64,000 nt of DNA from Serripes groenlandicus (GCA_031761405.1 JASEVX010000011.1:34679324-34743323); one strand, 5' to 3'; positions 32,791 through 41,862 are shown, numbered from the stretch's first letter. Translations and numbers: made by a program. Notes: generated by a model from the sequence alone, not told the origin.

Positions 32791-32830
32791 CTGAATCTTT
32801 ACTGTTTGCAGATGCAACACAATCCCTTAT

Positions 32831-33031
32831 GGAATCCGCTGTAGTCAAGTGGTTAGCGTCGGGGATTTCGAAACCGGGTGTCCCGGGTTCGATCCCCAGT
32901 CGCGGCACTACGGTCATGGTGGAGTGCCCTTGGGCAAGGCACATTTTCTAGCCTAGTACTGGTTTGTTTACCCAGGGATCATGAATAAGTGAACTGTCGC
33001 CGAAAACGGCTTAAAACCCCAATAAATAAAT
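32831..33031 (+). mobile_element. tRNA-derived SINE (family 1), plus strand
   Basis: Head with A-box region TAGTCAAGTGGTTAGCGTCG and B box GGGTTCGATCCCCAGTC, block CCTTGGGCAAGGCACATTTT, tail CGGCTTAAAACCCCAATAAA + TAAATA. Perfect 12-bp target duplication ACAATCCCTTAT (32819-32830 and 33032-33043). Confidence 0.95.
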
Positions 33032-33072
33032 ACAATCCCTTATAGCTTAATGCTGCTCTTCTGTTAGATTTA

Positions 33073-33346
33073 ACAAGAGCGCCGCAGAGCGAACGCCAAT
33101 TCTCATCTGTTATTTAATAAGTCGAAAAAGGGGCATTTCTGAATAAGTAATTAGTTATGAGACTTGGCATAGACATGTCCTGTTCCTAGGAACATGTGCA
33201 CCAAATTTCATTTGAAAATATTGAAGGGTCATTGAGTTAATATGAGGTAAGGTTAAATTTTCTGACGATGCAGACGCAGATGACAAAACCAAAGGTATCA
33301 CAATAGCCCGACTTTCTTTCTTAAAAAAAAAAGACGAGCTATAAAA
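33073..33346 (+). mobile_element. ACAAGAG small element (GTTCCTAGGAAC family)
   Basis: ACAAGAGCGCCGCAGAGCGA, GTCGAAAAAGGGGCATTTCT, GTTCCTAGGAAC, GGTATCACAATAGCCCGACT and an A-rich end with GACGAGCTATAAAA. It ends only 18 bp past the donor of exon 33364-33503. Confidence 0.8.
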
Positions 33347-33363
33347 TATTAAAACTGACTAAC

Positions 33364-33503
33364 CAACATCCAGCCCATCAATCAGTTCTGAGTTCGGGTT
33401 TGGATAGTCCAGCCTGTAGGATTTATGTCTGTCTACCTGTCCTGCTGTCAAACTCTGTATGCATCCGACAAACCCAAGGTTCACACCTATCTTCTCCTGT
33501 ATG
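33364..33503 (-). CDS. agrn-like: agrin-like exon: LamG1, end
   Basis: 140-bp exon, phase 2 in and 1 out. It encodes IQEKIGVNLGFVGCIQSLTA, the GFVGCI motif that closes LamG domains, then VDRHKSYRLDYPNPNSELID leading to EGF2. Acceptor TTATAATATAG, donor GTTG|GTTAGT. Only one cysteine is present in the three LG1 exons, so the usual C-terminal LamG disulfide partner is not evident. Confidence 0.93.
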
Positions 33504-33566
33504 CTATATTATAAGGATAAAGGAGATGTATTGTCATTAGTCCGATTTTAATGAAGGTGTTATCAT

Positions 33567-33765
33567 TTAACCCTTTTCAAAATATATTCACATTTGAAAA
33601 CATAGTAGCAAATAAAGCAATTGCTCATAATGAGCAATTTCTCCTTTCGCCACAATATTTTCAACTTTATTGAATAATTAAACTCAATTATGGAGATTTG
33701 TCATGGTTTTGCCAATATGTTTTCAAATTCGTCTGCAGCAGATTTGTTGTTTGTCTGGGTTAAAC
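33567..33765. mobile_element. TTAA MITE, decayed copy
   Basis: TTAACCCTTTTCAAAATATA, centre GCAATTGCTCATAATGAGCA, right GTCTGCAGCAGATTTGTTGT. A further fragment lies at 33780-33930. Confidence 0.6.
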
Positions 33766-33929
33766 CTTTACCACGTCTGGCTCCTCTGCCGCAGAAGACT
33801 TTTGAAAACATTGTGGGTAAGTAAGCAATTACTCAAAATTAGCGATTTATCCTTTTTAAATAATGTTTTAAACTATATTCGTTTCCCACATGCAGACATA
33901 CTTTGACACATCTGCAGCAGGTAACTTTT

Positions 33930-35115
33930 AAAACAACCTTTTTTTTTTTAATAACCCATGAAACTTTCTGAAATGGAACAGGCTAAAATCATATAGGGTC
34001 GCTATTTTGGTTATGTATAAAATGAGTTGAAAAACACGGATTGAAAATATGTCTTGTTAATCTTTTTTTTTTAAATCAATATTTCAGATCATTAAAATGC
34101 TGTGTTATTTTAGTGCGAATTAACATTTGTACGAAAAAGTTAAAAAAAAAAAATGAAACTGTGTACGTCATATGTTTTTCCTCTTCGTCAATAAAGACGA
34201 CAGCAATACTTCTTCCAAACCTAAATGTTGACTGTATTGTAGCCAAAGACGACATCGCGCCATTTCCGTAACACTTCATCTTGGCGTAACATCAAATTGA
34301 GCGACTTCATTTCCCGCAAAAAAGATGGGATCAACATGAAATTAAGACCCCAAATTCCTATACATGAGCACTACATTCACTCTTACAAAGTTGTTATAAA
34401 ATATATAAGTTGTGTATTATCCCCATACTCAACAAATACATAAAGGACCACTCATATCCATACAGCCTTAATAAGTCCTATAAATAAACAAACTAAAACA
34501 AATAAAAAATAAAATTTTAAAATAACTCGGCAAGGAGATAAAACATCTCATGATAAATGAAAGTATAATTTTTTTCTCATAATGAGCAATTGTTCCTTTG
34601 GAGAAAATCTTTTCCTATGTCGTCTGCTGCAAAGTCGTCAGAAACTGTCTCTATTAGGGAATGGGTTAAGCAGAAATGTGACCCATTACCTAATTTGTTC
34701 CAGTCATATTGACTGGTTGAAAAAGGCAGTCGCGTAAAAAAAGAGAGCTGAAATACACAAATTTCCCCCTATATTATCTGTTATACATTTGCTTCTTTAC
34801 CATAATGCAGGTGATCGATTAAGGACCATCTTGGCCCTCATCTTTAAATCTCGTTCATTAAAAATGTATTCCTTGATTTTCTATTATTTTCTGTTTGTAA
34901 TAATAGACGACAGCAATAAGAATTCCGAACACTTTGTGATCATGTAAAAAACATTAACATTATCATTGTCTAGTCAATTACTAGATGGCCAAAGTATGCT
35001 CTTAAAACTTTTGTTTACAATCATTTTACATTTTTTCGGTAGCAAGAAGTCAAGATAATTTCAAAGTCTTCATTAAACAATTATCCCAAAAGTCTGTAGG
35101 GAACAAACCAAAGAC
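33930..35115. other. intron, mostly unassigned
   Basis: AT-rich, with two poly-T/A runs and one MITE fragment at about 34555-34670 (TCGTCTGCTGCAAAGTCGTC). TAAAGACGACAGCAATACTT (34192) and TAGACGACAGCAATAAGAAT (34903) suggest a faint repeat. No exon seen. Confidence 0.4.
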
Positions 35116-35119
35116 TTAC

Positions 35120-35332
35120 AAACTAAGATTTGCAGGGACGTATCCCAAATACAGTTTTCCCAAAAGGCTTAAAGTTCTCTCATCACCAATACTGATGGCC
35201 GCCACCGGTTCAGATCCATCCACTACCAGCATGGCATTCATTCCTATCTTTTTAGCAATCACTTGGTGATAAGTGCTTCTTATAATTGGATGTGGATGCC
35301 TTATCTGAACTGGTCCATTGCCCATGTCAAAT
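35120..35332 (-). CDS. agrn-like: agrin-like exon: LamG1, middle part
   Basis: 213-bp exon, phase 2 in and 2 out. It encodes FDMGNGPVQIRHPHPI, then AMLVVDGSEPVAAISIGDER, then LGKLYLGYVPANL: LamG strands with the VDG turn and L-Y-L-G motif. A GTTTG dinucleotide two codons earlier was discounted as donor. The downstream GTAAGT (35119-35114) matches consensus and gives the phase required by exon 33364-33503 (joined LSFIQEK). Confidence 0.94.
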
Positions 35333-35369
35333 CTACAATTAAGAAAAAATACTGTCAAACACATTTATG

Positions 35370-35675
35370 ACAAGATTGATTCATTGATTGGGGTTTAACG
35401 CCGTTTTTAACAATTTCTCAAGTCATATCACGGCGGCCAGTTCACCTACTCATGTGTTTCCAGGTTTTCTCACACCAGTACTCTACACAACAATCTTGCC
35501 AAGCAACTGGCTGCTTTTCCACATAGACTTAGCCCATTGGTGGAAGACGAATGAAGCATGTCGCAATGACTTTTGTCAAACGTCGGAAAGATAGTTGGCC
35601 GAGCTGGGATTCAAACTCACAACCCCTGGATTGACAGCCCGCGTCGTTACCGACTGAGCTACCGGGGCTCGACAT
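35370..35675 (-). mobile_element. tRNA-derived SINE (family 2)
   Basis: The minus strand begins GAGCCCCGGTAGCTCAGTCG (A box), then GGTTGTGAGTTTGAATCCCA (B box), and ends ACGGCGTTAAACCCCAATCA + ATGAATCAAT. ATGACAAG occurs on both flanks, a possible target duplication, although the right copy overlaps the start of the next element. Confidence 0.88.
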
Positions 35676-35676
35676 G

Positions 35677-35929
35677 ACAAGAGCGCCGCGGAGCGTCGAT
35701 GCCAACTGTCATCTGTTTCTATATGTCGAAAAAGGGGCATTACTAAATAATGATTAAAGCCAGAGTTATGTGACTTGGTACACACGCGTATTGTTCCTAG
35801 GAACATGACTGTGTACAAAGTTTTGTTTGAAAATGTTGAAAGTTTTTTGAATTCTGAGGTAAGGTTTTGTGACGACGCCAAGGGTATTGCAAAAGCCAAC
35901 TTTTCTTCTTCAAAATACAGACAAGCTAA
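35677..35929 (+). mobile_element. ACAAGAG small element (GTTCCTAGGAAC family)
   Basis: ACAAGAGCGCCGCGGAGCGT, TATGTCGAAAAAGGGGCATT, GTTCCTAGGAAC, GACGACGCCAAGGGTATTGC, ending ACAGACAAGCTAAAA. Confidence 0.8.
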
Positions 35930-36498
35930 AACCATCTGATTTTTTGAAACATTGCCTTTATCCGATTCTTTTTTATGATTTCTATTGAAAATTCAATTAT
36001 GCAAAATTTAAACATATATGTGTGTTTTAATAATATAAGTACATGTATATATAGTCATTTTTCATTCATTCCTGTACACAAAAACTGCTTGCACACAATT
36101 ATTTTGAAATATAATCCTTTATTGGTATTCAACTGGAAAAGCCAGTGAATGTTGATAATAAGCAATTAAAAAGCAAGAATGTTACACATATATCGCCTAC
36201 AGAAGATATGTCAGATTATATAAAGGCTAAATTTCACAACAAACATTCCTTTTTTGTTTCCATGTAAATCAACCAGTTAAAACCCTCAATTATTGTCGCA
36301 CTTTCTAAAGGTTTCTCAATTGGAACACTTTTACTAATTGAAAAGAGTTAAACTTAGAGTTACTTATAAACCACATACTATATATATTAAAGCATTTATA
36401 TTCAATCAAATCGTAACACAAATAAGTAAAGACATGTAACATTTTCACTAAAAATTAGGAACTCGTTTGTTTTTATTCAATAATATGACAAACTACAT
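35930..36498. other. intron, nothing recognised
   Basis: AT-rich; no exon, TIR or tandem repeat seen. Confidence 0.35.
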
Positions 36499-36760
36499 TT
36501 AATGGTAGTTCACCTACTTATTTCTATGCCAATGTAAGCAAACACACATGTAGTGTTCAATCTCCTTTGCAGAGAGTATAAGTGAAGGAAAGTTGCAAGT
36601 GACGCGAAAGAAGTCCGGGCCAATGACAGAGTTGAATATAGAGAGAGCAATATGATAGGTAAACAAAAGCAATTTATATTTAATTCAGACCTGAGACAAA
36701 AAACTTCATATCGCATCAAATATAAACAAATACTGAGGGCTTAATGCAAAACGGTTTTAA
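36499..36760. repeat. TTAA-bounded direct duplication, copy 1
   Basis: Begins TTAATGGTAGTTCACCTACT and ends GCAAAACGGTTTTAA. It repeats at 36982-37218 on the other side of a TTAA MITE. It carries two segments (about 14 and 11 bp) that copy 2 lacks. Confidence 0.93.
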
Positions 36761-36985
36761 CCCTTTCCCTCATACGACAAATCTGCAGCAGACGACATTG
36801 AACAATTTTGTCAAAAAATAGAGAATCTCTATAATTGAATGGATAACCTACAACAAAAAGTGGAAAACATTGTGGCAAAAGGAGAAATTGCACGTTCTGT
36901 GCAATTTCTCCTTTTGTCACTATGTTTTCAAAAAGCCGTCTGCTGCAGAGGCGTCAGAAAGCGTCTATATGAGGGAAAGGGTTAA
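36757..36985 (-). mobile_element. TTAA MITE at a duplication junction
   Basis: Full-length copy, TTAACCCTTTCCCTCATACG to ATGAGGGAAAGGGTTAA. Its left TTAA is the last four bases of duplication copy 1 and its right TTAA is the first four of copy 2. Confidence 0.92.
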
Positions 36986-37218
36986 TGGTAGTTCACCTAC
37001 TTATTTCTATGCCAATGTAAGCAGTTCAATCTCTTTTGTAGAGAGTATAAGTGAAGGAAAGTTGCAAGTGACGCGAAAGAAGTCCGGGCCAATGACAGAG
37101 TTGAATATAGAGAGAGCAATATGATAGGTAAACAAAAGCAATTTATATTTAATTCTGACCTGTGACAAAAAAAATCATATTGCATCAATACTGAGGGCTT
37201 CATGCAAAACGGTTTTAA
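36982..37218. repeat. TTAA-bounded direct duplication, copy 2
   Basis: TTAATGGTAGTTCACCTACT to GCAAAACGGTTTTAA, otherwise near identical to copy 1 (for example GAAGTCCGGGCCAATGACAG in both). Confidence 0.93.
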
Positions 37219-37292
37219 CTGCATCTTGTAACAAGATGTAGTTACAACCATTTAGAGTGAAGACGTTGTATCCCCTTTATAAAAAAAAATAC

Positions 37293-37494
37293 CTGAATTC
37301 CACGTGACCATTACTAATGGCGATGGACACAAACTGACCCGTCCCATCGTCTGACTGAGAGCTATACAGTACGATACCATCTTTGTTCATGGCATGGAAC
37401 GTGATGTCCAGATAGAAATCTCCGCTTATATTTCCGAGGGGTTGAAGGACCAAGTATGAGCCCCCAGAAAATGACGGAGTTATAAATGATGTTT
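37293..37494 (-). CDS. agrn-like: agrin-like exon: LamG1, first part
   Basis: 202-bp exon, phase 1 in and phase 2 out. It encodes the N-terminal half of a laminin G domain: PSFSGGSYLVLQPLG, then FYLDITFHAMNKDGIVLYSS, then DGTGQFVSIAISNGHVEF. These are the hallmark LamG strands (F-G-SYL, hydrophobic-F.. ..GIVLY, D-x-h-x-h-x-h-x-x-G-x-h). Acceptor TCCTTTACAG, donor TTCAG|GTATTT. The split Arg codon AG|A gives VEFRFDMGNG with the next exon, a typical LamG junction. Confidence 0.95.
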
Positions 37495-37640
37495 CTGTAA
37501 AGGAAATAATATTTATCTCTCACCCTTCCCACATACGACAAATCTGTGGCGGACAATTTTGAAAACATCTTCGCAAATGTTATTGGAATGGGGTATTACT
37601 AAGGTACAAATACCACTTCTGCAGCTGTGGAAGCCAGCTT

Positions 37641-37870
37641 TTAACCCTTTCCCTCATATAGACGCTTTCTGACGCCTCTGCAGCAGACGGCTTTTTGAAA
37701 ACATAGTGACAAAAGAAGAAATTGCACAAAACGTGTAATTTCTCCTTTTGCCACAATGTTTTCCACTTTTTGTCATAGGTTATCCATTCAATTATGGAGA
37801 TTTTCTATGTTTTGACAAAATACGTTCAAAGTCGTCTGCTGCAGAATTGTCGTATGAGGGAAAGGGTTAA
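37641..37870 (+). mobile_element. TTAA MITE
   Basis: Near-consensus 230-bp copy between exons 4 and 5, oriented opposite to 36757-36985 and 38813-39043. Confidence 0.9.
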
Positions 37871-38099
37871 AGAGACCTGAGTAGAATGGTTGGCTTTTTC
37901 TCAAAGTTAAGCAACGTATATTGCGGTTAGTGCCTGGATGGGTGACTCTTGGTGGCTTAACTCTGTGAAGGACCTGGTACACTTTACATAAATACCATGG
38001 AAATTAGTCTGTTACTGAAAGGATAATTATTCCAAAGAGTTGAAAACAGTAAATCAAAAATTGCAATTACTCATAAAGCAATTTTTTTCTTTTGATATA

Positions 38100-38232
38100 A
38101 CGTTGTAGACATGTGTATCGTTCCTAGGAACATGTGTATCAAGTTTCATTTGAAAATGTTGAATGTTTTTTTGAGTTATGAGATAAGGTTAAAGACTACG
38201 AAGACACCCAGAGGGTATCACAATAGCCGACT
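38100..38232 (+). mobile_element. ACAAGAG small element, partial (GTTCCTAGGAAC family)
   Basis: CGTTCCTAGGAACATGTGTA, CAAGTTTCATTTGAAAATGT and AGGGTATCACAATAGCCGAC without the 5' end. Confidence 0.6.
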
Positions 38233-38482
38233 AATAATTTTCACTATTAAGAGATTCTTTTTTAAATTCATATTTTAATCTATCATATTTTAATCTATGT
38301 AGGGCATTCATAGTATAAAAAAATTAATCTTTAAATCAGCAAATGCAGAATTTGAAAAGTTATTGTTGCCATCAGTGTGTGAAAATTAGGAATCATTTTC
38401 ATTTAGAAGTGCAGACAAAAAATTCAATTAGCAGTGATAAGTTGGTAATCCATAGAAAATATTAGGTGAACAAATGACTCAC

Positions 38483-38635
38483 TAGTTCTGCAGATAATAC
38501 CAGATCGTCCCAGTCCACACAGACATCGGTACCCGAGATTGTCATCCAGCACACATACTCCTCCATTTAAACAGGGATTCAGCGTACAAGTATTGACATC
38601 CTCATGAACTGTTTGTGTTGGTTCTACATTCACAG
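38483..38635 (-). CDS. agrn-like: agrin-like exon: EGF1 preceding LG1
   Basis: 153-bp phase 1-1 exon. A short acidic/Thr spacer ([12 protein letters not shown]) precedes an EGF domain with [12 protein letters not shown] and [12 protein letters not shown], six cysteines in EGF spacing. Acceptor TCATTCCAG, donor ACTA|GTGAGT. Its position immediately before LG1 corresponds to agrin EGF1. It lacks the D-x-D/N calcium-binding start of cbEGF domains. A minus-oriented TTAA MITE lies 177 bp upstream (38813-39043) and a plus-oriented one about 0.6 kb downstream. Confidence 0.93.
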
Positions 38636-38678
38636 CTGGAATGAAAGTCAAATAGATAATGTCATACTGAAAGCCATT

Positions 38679-38816
38679 TTAAAAGTTTTAGTAATGAATA
38701 ATCACATTCAAATTTCAATATTGCATACTGAAAGTTTCATCCCTCATGGTTTGACCAACTAATAACAAACTCATGCTTACATACTCATTTGATAAAAATG
38801 GATAATGTCATTTTAA
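38679..38816. repeat. second TTAA-bounded duplication, copy 1
   Basis: From TTAAAAGTTTTAGTAATG to GGATAATGTCATTTTAA, including ACTGAAAGTTTCATCCCTCA and TTACATACTCATTTGATA. The related sequence follows the MITE at 39040-39181. Confidence 0.85.
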
Positions 38817-39043
38817 CCCTTTCCCACATACAAGGGAATATCTGCAGCAGACGACTTTAAACAATCTCATTAATAATATGGAAAATCTCCCTAAATGAAG
38901 ACATACTTATTGAAAAGAGTTGAAAACATTGTGTTAAAAGGAGAAATTGCTCGTTTTAAGCAATTTAGTCTTTTGTCACAAAGTTTTTAAAAGTCGTGTG
39001 ATGCAGAGGCGTCAGAAAGCGTCTACATGAGGGAAAGGGTTAA
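38813..39043 (-). mobile_element. TTAA MITE at a second duplication junction
   Basis: TTAACCCTTTCCCACATACA to ATGAGGGAAAGGGTTAA. Again the flanking duplicates meet the element at its TTAA sites. Confidence 0.88.
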
Positions 39044-39181
39044 GGTTTGGTAATCATATTCATATTTCCATAATATTGTATACTGAAAGTTTTATCCTTC
39101 ATGGCTTGACCAACATATTAAACTAGTGCTTACATACTCATTTGATACAAATGGATGATGCCATACTGTAAGCCATTTTGA
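39040..39181. repeat. second TTAA-bounded duplication, copy 2
   Basis: TTAAGGTTTGGTAATCATAT through ACTGAAAGTTTTATCCTTCA, TTACATACTCATTTGATACA and GTAAGCCATTTTGA. The end site TTGA corresponds to TTAA in copy 1. Diverged by about 15% by eye. Confidence 0.82.
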
Positions 39182-39742
39182 AAGTTTTGGTAATCACATT
39201 CAAATTTCGGTCTCGTAAGATATCAATATTCCACCCTACTTGTCGTACAAATTACGAACAAATTTATTGCTCCTGCGACGTAAAATTCCGTATTTATACA
39301 TCAATGAAGTACAACCTACAAAAAGCCAAACAGATGACACATACTGTTTTTTTAACCCTATCCCACTTAGCATGGAGAAACCGGTTCTCGAACCTCTTAA
39401 CATTTATCAGGGCTCATGGGAATACTTATAAATTCATGTCAAAAACCTACAATACTGATGATTAAATTCAATAATTTATGTGAAAGTAAACAAAGCACCG
39501 GTTCACCTAAAATTTATAACCTATAATGCGTTTTTGGAAATAAATAAACAGTCCTTGAACTAAAGGTTCGAAAATAAGTACGGTTTGAGAACAGGGACCT
39601 GTACGATACATCTGTGACTTTTGATAACACTGTAAACAACATTTCAATTATACAGATTTTCCATATTTTTTGACTTGATGATTTCAAAATTGTCTGCTGC
39701 AGATTTGTTGTATGTGTGTAAAATAGGGCCCTATAGAGTTAC
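39182..39742. other. intron with one decayed MITE half
   Basis: A MITE right half lies at about 39640-39720 (ATTGTCTGCTGCAGATTTGT). Two overlapping plus-strand ORFs at 39178-39465 have no recognisable domain. Confidence 0.4.
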
Positions 39743-39865
39743 CTGAGCACTGTGTGTTCCCCATGGTTGGTATATAGCCTTCCTTACAGCGACATAAAGA
39801 CATCCGGCACTCACTGTTTGGTACATCGCAATAACTGTCTTCAAGGCACACATTTCCTATCCTAT
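39743..39865 (-). CDS. agrn-like: agrin-like exon: six-cysteine EB/EGF-like module
   Basis: 123-bp phase 1-1 exon, acceptor TGTTTCCAG, donor CTCAG|GTAACT. It encodes VCLEDSYCDVPNSECRMSLC, then RCKEGYIPTMGNTQCS. The pattern C-x5-C-x6-C-x4-C-x-C-x11-C resembles EB modules or compact EGF-like domains common in nematode and mollusc extracellular proteins. A module of this kind between the follistatin and first EGF region is not part of the vertebrate agrin plan, so it may be a lineage-specific insertion or an alternatively used exon. Confidence 0.85.
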
Positions 39866-40062
39866 CTGGAAACAGAAATACAGCTGGCTAGACATCCATT
39901 TTAAAACTATGAATTGTAAATTGGAAAAGTTTAAACAGTTACATCTAACTCTTCAGAATTTACATTTTGCATGTCCCCATGACTACCATAATTGTGACCA
40001 ACTGCAGAGCTCTAGATAAGGCAAGAATTTAGTATTCAAAAATCTTTATTTTACCTTTGAAC

Positions 40063-40129
40063 CCTATGTTGTGGGTACTCAAAAGAATCGTCTCACTGAG
40101 ACGATTCTTTTGTGTACCCACAACATAGG
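40063..40129. mobile_element. 67-bp palindrome, copy 1
   Basis: CCTATGTTGTGGGTACTCAA pairs with TGTGTACCCACAACATAGG across TCTCACTGAGA (33-bp arms, one mismatch). The right flank TAAGAGAGATATAGTGGAAA is shared with the copy at 56656, so the repeat unit extends beyond the palindrome. A half copy lies at 56334. Confidence 0.85.
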
Positions 40130-40309
40130 ATTTGGGTTGGTAATAAGAGAGATATAGTGGAAAAAGACCTGTTCACTCCCCTTATCTGGACCTCTGCAAC
40201 TAGTTTAGAAAATAAATTTACTGCTAGCTTGTACATGGTAGAAATGATTGTAGGGTTTTTAATCTTGAGAATTTAAATGATGACTGTTTATCAGACAACC
40301 ATAATTACT

Positions 40310-40500
40310 GGTTTCAAAATGGATGACAGTGGTGCAAAAGGTAGAGTTTTGGCCACTTGTACCAAAGGTCCCGGGTTTGAATCCTGTGATGAGTGGGTTC
40401 TGTCTTTGGGATTTTCCACACAAACGGCGCGAGAACTGGTTAAGTCTCAAGGAAGCAGACATCTAGCCTGATTAATGTTAGCTGAAAGCTTGTTTTTCAA
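40310..40500 (+). mobile_element. tRNA-derived SINE (family 3)
   Basis: GGTGCAAAAGGTAGAGTTTT (A-box-like) and AAAGGTCCCGGGTTTGAATC (B box), then GATGAGTGGGTTCTGTCTTT and GGAAGCAGACATCTAGCC. A decayed relative lies at 48685-48850. Confidence 0.7.
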
Positions 40501-40677
40501 TCGATATAAAACAAATAGGTTTAAACTAAAGAAGAGGACTATAGCCACACTTATAGTCCACTACTTTGAAACCGAGGAGAAGTGAATATTACTTATGCAG
40601 TTCAGTTTGGGTATTTTTTCCCAAATAAGCAGTAAGGTGCATTAAGTTGAATTCATCCATGGTGTAACTAATCAAAA

Positions 40678-40922
40678 CTAGAACTGTGAGTGAACTCACA
40701 AAGATACCCCCGTTGCGCTTACAAGACATATGGACAGACTGACGGATAAATATATTTCCGACCAGGATAATCTTACTTCATGCACATCCTCAGGTTGTGT
40801 ACTGCAACTGTGTAAAGTTTCATCAAAATCGGTCCAGACAGACGGACGGATGGACGGACGGACGTATGGACAGGGTGATTCCTACATACCCCCCAAAAAC
40901 TTGTTTGTGGGGGGTATAATAA
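40678..40922 (+). mobile_element. CTAGAACT...GGGGTATAATAA element
   Basis: CTAGAACTGTGAGTGAACTC to the hairpin ACCCCCCAAAAACTTGTTTG + TGGGGGGTATAATAA, with a GGACGGATGGACGGACGGAC run inside. Short version of the 1709 element. Confidence 0.82.
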
Positions 40923-41057
40923 TTGTCTGACATGACCTGGGGTCAAACTTGGGACATCTTGTCCCAGATGCTAACTTTCTACCATGGCCCTGCAAAAACT
41001 AGCTCCATAAGCAAGGCAGTTTCGCCATCCCCTTATAAAGATTCCAAGCAAATAGGT

Positions 41058-41273
41058 TTAACCCTTTCCCACCTGCTGATGCATTTTGACGCAGTAGCAG
41101 CAGACGAATTTTGAAAACATTGTGGCCAAAGTTGAAATTGCTCATGATGAGCAATTTCTCCTTTGGCCACAATGTTTTCAACTTTATTTAACAATTTTTC
41201 AGGTTTTTGCCACAATGTTTCGAAAGTCGTCTGCTGCAGATTTATTGTATGTGAGAAAGGGTTTATAATGGTT
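41058..41273. mobile_element. TTAA MITE, diverged copy
   Basis: TTAACCCTTTCCCACCTGCT, centre GAAATTGCTCATGATGAGCA, right TGTGAGAAAGGGTTTA. Confidence 0.75.
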
Positions 41274-41278
41274 CACAA

Positions 41279-41451
41279 TACAGTCAAACCTGTGCTCAAA
41301 ACTAATCCCTCTCTTTAGCAACCACGCTTTTGATTTCCCAATAACTCATTTTCTGCATAAATAACCCTGTAGTTAAAGACCATCTGTGAACAAAGACCAG
41401 ATTGTTCTCTTCCCATGGGTGGTCTTTTAACACAGATTAGACTGTATACAC
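41279..41451. mobile_element. TACAGTCAAACCTGTG TIR element
   Basis: TACAGTCAAACCTGTGCTCA and, at the right end reversed, TACAGTCTAATCTGTGTTAA. Inside, GTTAAAGACCATCTGTGAAC. The second long copy is at 61614-61783. Confidence 0.78.
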
Positions 41452-41597
41452 TGGCACTCCTCTATAACACTCTCCGTTTTAAAGCTGATCTCGTTATAAC
41501 ACTGGTTTTGCTTGGCTCCTAAATTTTATTGCATGAAATTTGTGGGAATAGAATTACAAATTTTTATATATACATTGTTTATATTAAACACACTTAC

Positions 41598-41741
41598 CAT
41601 TGACTATAAAAGGTGGTCTGGGTGTTGACTTGGGCTTCTTCGGTGTCATATTTGTCATGTAGTTACTGGCGTGTATGTGTCTTGTCGTTTTTCTGGACCC
41701 CGTCGTGTATGGGACGGCTGTCGGGTTGACATATACATTTG
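41598..41741 (-). CDS. agrn-like: agrin-like exon: Thr/Pro/Lys-rich linker
   Basis: 144-bp phase 1-1 exon, acceptor TATTCACCAAG, donor AATG|GTAAGTG. The peptide is low complexity (NVYVNPTAVPYTTGSRKTT, then an N-glycosylation sequon NMT, then KPKSTPRPPF) and has no cysteine. Agrin has Ser/Thr-rich, glycosylated spacers between the follistatin and LG regions, so a linker role fits. It joins in frame to the next exon through a split Asp codon (G|AT). No SEA domain, which vertebrate agrin has here, was found in the window. Confidence 0.8.
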
Positions 41742-41862
41742 CTTGGTGAATAAAAAAATAAAAGTAAGTCAATAGGCTTCTGAGAAAATAATCCCAAACA
41801 TATGTTGCATTCTCTGAAAAAAAGAGGTAAATATGTATTCAATAAATGAGCTAATTGCTTAA

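Noticed and set aside
32836..32905. Functional tRNA gene
   Set aside because: It is the head of a SINE flanked by a 12-bp target duplication.
35600..35675. Functional tRNA gene on the minus strand
   Set aside because: A and B boxes are present, but the acceptor stem does not pair properly and a SINE body and tail follow.
36510..37251. Two similar minus-strand ORFs (LNINCFCLPIILLSLY...) as a gene pair
   Set aside because: They arise from the TTAA-bounded duplication of intron sequence. No splice or start context, and the frame is closed by small indels.
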